A stretch of 64,000 bases of DNA from NCBI RefSeq assembly GCF_000010165.1, contig NC_012491.1:2797501-2861500 (forward strand), in the 5' to 3' direction. The notes beneath the pieces were generated by a model, which made no database searches, had not been told where the DNA came from, and saw nothing but the letters and a program-made list of their open reading frames with translations. This document shows positions 60,136-64,000 of the stretch, one piece after another. Position 1 is the stretch's first letter. Each line of letters opens with the position of its first letter. The DNA is from Brevibacillus brevis NBRC 100599. Its GTDB lineage: Bacteria > Bacillota > Bacilli > Brevibacillales > Brevibacillaceae. The position numbers and the translations under genes were made by a program.

Positions 60136-61614
60136 ATGTCATTAATCAGTGTAAATAACTTGACGTTTGCCTATGAAGGCAGTTTTGATAACATTTTTGA
60201 AAATGTGAGCTTCCAAATCGATACGGATTGGAAATTGGGCTTTACGGGAAGAAACGGTAGGGGGAAGACAACTTTTCTCAACCTGTTGCTTGGTAAGTAT
60301 GAATACAGCGGAAAGATTAGTGCTCAAGTCAGCTTTGAATACTTTCCTTTCCAAGTCGAGAACAAAGAATATCTTACCCTTGATATCGTTCAAGACATTG
60401 TCCCGGACTATCAGCTATGGGAATTAATGCGCGAGTTCTCCCTCTTAAAGGTTTCAGACGATGTTCTATATCGTCCCTTTGAATCTTTGTCTAACGGGGA
60501 GCAAACGAAAGTGATGTTAGCCGCCTTATTTCTAAAGGAAAACAGTTTTTTGTTAATTGATGAGCCAACCAACCACCTCGACATGCATGCAAGGGAGCTC
60601 GTCAGTGATTATCTCCATTCCAAAAGCGGTTATATTCTGGTGTCCCACGACCGCGCATTTCTAGACAACTGTGTCGACCACATCCTGTCCATCAACAAGA
60701 CGAACATCGAGGTGCAAAAAGGGAGTTTCTCCGATTGGTGGGAAAATAAACAGAGACAGGATAACTATGAGCTCGCTGAGAATGAGAAGCTCAAAAAAGA
60801 CATAAAACGCTTGTCAGACGCAGCCAAACGCACAAGTAACTGGTCGGACGCTGTGGAAAAGACGAAAAATGGAACATTGAATTCCGGTTCCAAATTAGAC
60901 AAAGGGTATGTTGGCCACAAGGCTGCGAAAATGATGAAACGCTCCAAATCGATGGAGCAAAGACAGCAATCCGCTATTGATGAAAAATCGAAGCTACTGA
61001 AAAACATTGAAAACCAGGAAAGCTTAAAGATTGCACAGCTTGCTTATCATAAAAATCAACTGGCCGAACTGGAGAAGGTCTCGATTTCTTACGGAGAAAA
61101 GCTTGTTTGCGCAGATGTCAGCTTTACGATTGACCAAGGAGAGCGTATAGCGCTGTCAGGAAAGAATGGTTCAGGAAAATCCAGCATTCTCAAGCTCATT
61201 TGCGGGGAGAACATTCAACATACGGGGACATTCAGAAAGGGAAGTCAACTGAAAATCTCGTATGTTTCTCAAGACACTTCCCATTTAAAGGGCAATCTAA
61301 CTGACTTTGCCCGGGACAATGAGATTGAGGAAAGTCTGTTTAAATCGATTTTGCGCAAGCTGGACTTTTCCCGTGTGCAATTTGAGAAGGATATCTCTTC
61401 TTTTAGTGGCGGACAGAAGAAGAAAGTACTCATTGCGAAAAGTCTTTGCGAGAAAGCCCATCTTCATATTTGGGATGAGCCATTAAACTTTATTGACGTC
61501 ATTTCTCGCATGCAAATTGAAGAGCTGCTCCTTGAACACTCGCCAACGATTCTTTTTGTGGAGCATGACAGGGAGTTTTGTAATAACATCGCTACAAAGA
61601 TCGTTGAATTGTAG
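60136..61614 (+). CDS. ABC-F ribosomal protection protein, Lsa/Vga-like antibiotic resistance
   Basis: A 492-residue soluble protein with two ABC domains and no membrane part. The first has Walker A GRNGRGKTT (about 40-48) and signature LSNGEQ with Walker B LLIDEPTNHLD; the second has GKNGSGKSS and FSGGQKK with HIWDEPLNFID. The inter-domain linker (ARD) is charged and helical (about 190-300). It starts at 60136 after GGGGGATG; a longer frame from 60052 overlaps the attenuator terminator and is not homologous. Such proteins bind the ribosomal E site and displace lincosamides, streptogramins A or pleuromutilins. Class by sequence look only; the exact drug range is not known. Confidence 0.92.
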   Translation: MSLISVNNLTFAYEGSFDNIFENVSFQIDTDWKLGFTGRNGRGKTTFLNLLLGKYEYSGKISAQVSFEYFPFQVENKEYLTLDIVQDIVPDYQLWELMREFSLLKVSDDVLYRPFESLSNGEQTKVMLAALFLKENSFLLIDEPTNHLDMHARELVSDYLHSKSGYILVSHDRAFLDNCVDHILSINKTNIEVQKGSFSDWWENKQRQDNYELAENEKLKKDIKRLSDAAKRTSNWSDAVEKTKNGTLNSGSKLDKGYVGHKAAKMMKRSKSMEQRQQSAIDEKSKLLKNIENQESLKIAQLAYHKNQLAELEKVSISYGEKLVCADVSFTIDQGERIALSGKNGSGKSSILKLICGENIQHTGTFRKGSQLKISYVSQDTSHLKGNLTDFARDNEIEESLFKSILRKLDFSRVQFEKDISSFSGGQKKKVLIAKSLCEKAHLHIWDEPLNFIDVISRMQIEELLLEHSPTILFVEHDREFCNNIATKIVEL

Positions 61615-61645
61615 TTGGATAAAAAGTCTCTAAAAAAAAAGAAGA

Positions 61646-61682
61646 AGGTGGGGAAAACCGTTTTGGTTTCCTCACCTTTCTA
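61646..61682. terminator. terminator between the ABC-F and DHH genes
   Basis: An inverted repeat around GGTGGGGAAAACC and GGTTTCCTCACC (61650-61676) with an A-run before and a T-run after suits both convergent genes. Confidence 0.75.
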
Positions 61683-62645
61683 ATTCGTTCGTAAAGCAGG
61701 GTACACGAAAGCCTTTAACGTAACGCCTGTAAAGGAACATCCGGAAGCCTTTGGATGACCGCCACCACCGTAATGCTGGGCGATCACAGACAGATCTACG
61801 TCTTCTCGGATCGTTCGAAAGCTGATTCTGCCTTTCCCGGGATCGAGCATCGCGACAAAATCAATCATTTCCGCATTTTTACATAAGAAATTGCCTGTTG
61901 TGGAGTGATATTGTTCGAGGAAAACCACGCCCACTTGATACGTTTTTGGCTCGTCTAAATCAATTTCTACCGGAATCAGCTTCATTTGCTTCAGCTTTTT
62001 ATGCTCAAATTCATCGATACGCTTTTCTTCTGTATAGATGAGGATCGATTCTACTTCGTCAAATACGAACTGATCCGTATGAGTACCTTCACCACGCAAG
62101 CGTCCCAGCACATTCTGGATAAAGCTGTCTCGCTCGACCATATAGAATAAAATGTTCAGTTGATTGGCTTGTACCGTACCGGTTGCATCCCAGTCCCACG
62201 TATCAAAGGCACGAACCAGCTCCACATAGTCAGAGAGAACGCCTGTAGGAGTCAGATATCCCAGGCTTACCAGATAATCATAATAAAGGCTCGTAGCCGA
62301 AGTCTTTTTCCCTGATTCTTCCGTAATAACCTTTGCCCATTCGTACGTGGAAGCCAACGGTAAGGCAGTTGGGTGATGATCGATCAAGACAAATACATGT
62401 CCCTGATCGACCTTTTTCTGAATGAGCGATCCGACCTCGTTATTGACACTTACATCGGTAATCACGACATACATATCGGGGGTAAGCTCTTCTTCGAGAA
62501 ACTTTTGAACTTCTTGATTGACAGTGTAAGGAGTCACTCCGCGGTAATCGACTTCTTGATTGGAGAAAGCAATTTGACTCAGGATTGCACAAGATACGCC
62601 ATCCAGGTCCTTATCACTGAAATGAATGATTTTTTGATGAGTCAT
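61680..62645 (-). CDS. DHH-family phosphoesterase (NrnA/NrnB-like)
   Basis: A 321-residue DHH/DHHA1 enzyme. Motifs are FSDKDLDG (10-16), VITDVSV, LIDHHPTA with the DHH triad, and the DHHA1 glycine motif GGGGHPKASG near the C-terminus. Relatives are manganese-dependent oligoribonucleases and pAp phosphatases (NrnA, NrnB), which degrade short RNA pieces or c-di-AMP-type products. The start at 62645 follows AAGGAGA. It is monocistronic. The substrate range is not determined. Confidence 0.9.
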   Translation of the reverse strand: MTHQKIIHFSDKDLDGVSCAILSQIAFSNQEVDYRGVTPYTVNQEVQKFLEEELTPDMYVVITDVSVNNEVGSLIQKKVDQGHVFVLIDHHPTALPLASTYEWAKVITEESGKKTSATSLYYDYLVSLGYLTPTGVLSDYVELVRAFDTWDWDATGTVQANQLNILFYMVERDSFIQNVLGRLRGEGTHTDQFVFDEVESILIYTEEKRIDEFEHKKLKQMKLIPVEIDLDEPKTYQVGVVFLEQYHSTTGNFLCKNAEMIDFVAMLDPGKGRISFRTIREDVDLSVIAQHYGGGGHPKASGCSFTGVTLKAFVYPALRTN

Positions 62646-62871
62646 GAAGTATCTCCTTATAAAATGAGTCCGTCGTCCAAATGGTACTGCCTTCTCTCAT
62701 CTTTCCCATTCATGATGGCTTGCTTGCACGAAGACAAGAATTGGTGATTATTTGCAAGGTTAATTTTATTGTAATATAATGCTTTGGTCAAAAGCACTCC
62801 ACATCTCGTTCAACCACACGGGCGTGTTCGCGTATAAAAGTGGAGAGAATATGTAAAAGGTGGTCCTCAAC

Positions 62872-63447
62872 ATGAAAAAGTCAGCATTGATCCCAGCTGC
62901 ACTCCTGCTAGCAGTCCTTACTGCTTGCGGTAACACTCAGCCTACAGAGCAACCAACAAATCAAAATCAATCGACAACTGGCACCCAACAGCCAGCGGGT
63001 GAAGCAACTACGCAAAAACCTGAAGAAGCGAAAAAAGAAGAGCAACAGGTGATCGCTGCTCCACAAGAAATCGTAGTATACAAGCAAGGGGAAAAAACAT
63101 CCCTGAAGCCAGAAGATGACAAGTTCAAGGAAATTCTTGCGCTCATGAACAAACGTTTTGAAACACCTGCGGACTCGATGCGTTTTGACGAGAGCACCCA
63201 AGCGGTGGAGAAGGACAAGAAAGAGGCTTTGGCAGTTGAATTCAACTACGCTGAAGTAACGACAAACACTTTGCCAGCGACTGTTCATACAGATAACAAA
63301 ACAGAAGTAAAGGCGAAGACACTATTCTTCGTATTGAGCGGAGACAACAAAAACCATATGTTTGATTCAGAAGATGGGAAGGCTTATGGAACGGCACCGT
63401 TGCATTTGACCGAATCCACTGAACTGACCGAGCTGTTGAATAAGTAA
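62872..63447 (+). CDS. lipoprotein of unknown function
   Basis: A 191-residue lipoprotein with signal MKKSALIPAALLLAVLTACGN (lipobox LTAC, Cys at residue 19), a Thr/Gln/Glu-rich tether (about 20-60) and a small mature domain (VYKQGEKTSLKPEDDKFKEILALMNKRF..., ending in ELLNK). The start at 62872 has AAAGGTGGT upstream. No family is recognised. Extracytoplasmic location is well supported. It is a single gene with its own terminator. Confidence 0.85.
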   Translation: MKKSALIPAALLLAVLTACGNTQPTEQPTNQNQSTTGTQQPAGEATTQKPEEAKKEEQQVIAAPQEIVVYKQGEKTSLKPEDDKFKEILALMNKRFETPADSMRFDESTQAVEKDKKEALAVEFNYAEVTTNTLPATVHTDNKTEVKAKTLFFVLSGDNKNHMFDSEDGKAYGTAPLHLTESTELTELLNK

Positions 63448-63458
63448 GCGAACGAGCC

Positions 63459-63487
63459 AGACTGTCGAGCAACCGGCAGTCTTTTTT
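63459..63487 (+). terminator. terminator of the 62872 lipoprotein gene
   Basis: The stem AGACTGTCG/CGGCAGTCT (63459-63467, 63474-63482, one wobble) is followed by a T6 run. Confidence 0.88.
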
Positions 63488-63510
63488 CTATCCATACTGC
63501 CTGATCAAAG

Positions 63511-63547
63511 AAAACCCTCTTGATCTTTGGTCAATCGATCAAGAGGG
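63511..63547 (-). terminator. terminator of the SRPBCC-ArsR operon
   Basis: A perfect 11-bp stem CCCTCTTGATC/GATCAAGAGGG (63515-63525, 63537-63547) has a T run on the minus-strand side, at 63511-63514. Confidence 0.88.
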
Positions 63548-63567
63548 AAGGCATGACAAACTATTTC

Positions 63568-63933
63568 CTATTTTTGATCTGGTTCCGACTGCAAGACAGT
63601 TAACGTCGTATCTCCATCGGTCTCCACCAGGTGCTTCAACATAGACAGCTTATTGTTCCAAAACTGCTCGTAAAAGGAAAGCCACTGTTTTACTTCTGTC
63701 AGGGGACCGGGATGCAAACGATAGATCTTCTCACGACCAACCTTATGTCCCGTAACCAAGTCTGCGTCAGCAAGTATATGAAGATGCTTGACTACAGCCG
63801 TTCGGCTTATGGGGAAATGAGAGGTAATTGCTGAGATCGGCAATTCGTTTTCAGCAAGCAAGCGAAGCACCTCTCGACGAGTAGGGTCAGCGATCGCTTG
63901 AAATACATCAACCTTTTCTGCTGAGGCAGACAT
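63568..63933 (-). CDS. ArsR-family transcriptional regulator
   Basis: A 121-residue winged HTH of the ArsR/SmtB family: FQAIADPTRREVLRLLAENELPISAITSHFPISRTAVVKHLHILADADLVTGHKVGREKIYRLHP. No cysteine metal site is seen, so it is probably one of the ArsR proteins paired with SRPBCC (AHSA1-like) genes. Its ATG abuts the stop of the upstream SRPBCC gene (TAAATG), giving translational coupling. It may repress this pair. Confidence 0.92.
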   Translation of the reverse strand: MSASAEKVDVFQAIADPTRREVLRLLAENELPISAITSHFPISRTAVVKHLHILADADLVTGHKVGREKIYRLHPGPLTEVKQWLSFYEQFWNNKLSMLKHLVETDGDTTLTVLQSEPDQK

Positions 63934-64000
63934 TTAGCCTTCCACAACCTTTTTCAGACGCTCATGAACAATACCAACCCAACCCTGATTCATCTTCTCG
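63934..64000 (-). CDS. SRPBCC/AHSA1-like protein, C-terminal fragment (runs off the window)
   Basis: The last 21 codons (EKMNQGWVGIVHERLKKVVEG then TAA at 63936-63934) read in frame into the window edge. The GWV..HERLK tail matches AHSA1-type SRPBCC proteins, which often lie beside ArsR genes. Only this end is visible. Confidence 0.7.
   Translation of the reverse strand, partial: EKMNQGWVGIVHERLKKVVEG

Noticed and set aside
1..64000. tRNA, rRNA, CRISPR arrays, insertion sequences and prophage
   Set aside because: No cloverleaf, repeat-spacer pattern, transposase or phage structural gene could be found by eye.

Overview
The window reads as chromosomal DNA of a Gram-positive, spore-former-type Firmicute, most likely Brevibacillus or a close relative in Bacillales. 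This is inferred from strong AGGAGG-type ribosome binding sites, TTG/GTG starts, many intrinsic terminators, close matches to Bacillus subtilis gene sets (gltA with its LysR regulator, glsA-glnT with glnK-glnL, the gluconate genes), catabolite-response (cre) boxes, and lipoproteins with Gram-positive lipoboxes. No tRNA, rRNA, CRISPR array, transposase or phage structural gene was recognised.

Layout. 1-4.0 kb: the 3' end of an operon with a DUF4132 protein (cut by the window edge), a double-SWIM zinc protein and a small protein of unknown function. 4.1-9.3 kb: an orphan peptide-type binding lipoprotein, a YbaK-type deacylase, a protein with two zinc knuckles, and an AraC regulator next to an SDR enzyme. 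9.4-15.1 kb: a GltC-like regulator divergent from the glutamate synthase large subunit; no small subunit follows. 15.2-18.0 kb: an A+T-rich toxin-like island with a DNA/RNA non-specific nuclease carrying an eCIS-type N-terminal leader, followed by a DUF1877 (YfbM) protein that may be its immunity partner. 18.3-23.3 kb: a gluconate regulon (gntP, gntK, an RpiR regulator and a short 6-phosphogluconate dehydrogenase) with shared operator-like sites. 23.5-29.0 kb: a crotonase, a regulator with two MerR domains, and the Hen1-Pnkp RNA repair operon. 29.1-34.0 kb: glsA-glnT divergent from glnK-glnL, with a GlnL-type direct repeat and a cre box between them. 34.1-39.3 kb: hydrolase/TetR, a leaderless FadR-type regulator with an atypical SHMT-like enzyme, and a MarR regulator facing an epimerase-like gene with a perfect operator palindrome.

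39.3-46.6 kb: a sugar or polyol utilisation operon (LacI regulator that seems to start at ATT, isomerase, Gfo/Idh dehydrogenase, binding protein, two permeases, no ATPase) followed by an SRPBCC protein. 46.7-53.1 kb: a sigma-54 activator divergent from a complete 2-oxoacid dehydrogenase complex (E1 alpha, E1 beta, E2, E3), with a -24/-12 promoter and an exact cre box. 53.2-59.7 kb: a VOC protein, a quinone-reductase-like gene divergent from HxlR, a DUF1541 lipoprotein, an MFS transporter/M14 carboxypeptidase operon with a GbsR-like regulator and a long inverted repeat, and a secreted protein with four P-x-G-W repeats. 59.7-61.6 kb: an Lsa/Vga-like ABC-F antibiotic-resistance gene behind a complete attenuator (leader peptide, antiterminator, terminator). 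61.6-64 kb: a DHH phosphoesterase, a lipoprotein, an ArsR regulator and the end of an SRPBCC gene.

The best candidates for undescribed biology are the nuclease/DUF1877 pair, the ABC-F attenuator, the MFS-M14-GbsR module, the leaderless GntR/SHMT-like pair and the ATT-initiated LacI gene. All functions come from reading motifs by eye; no database search was run.
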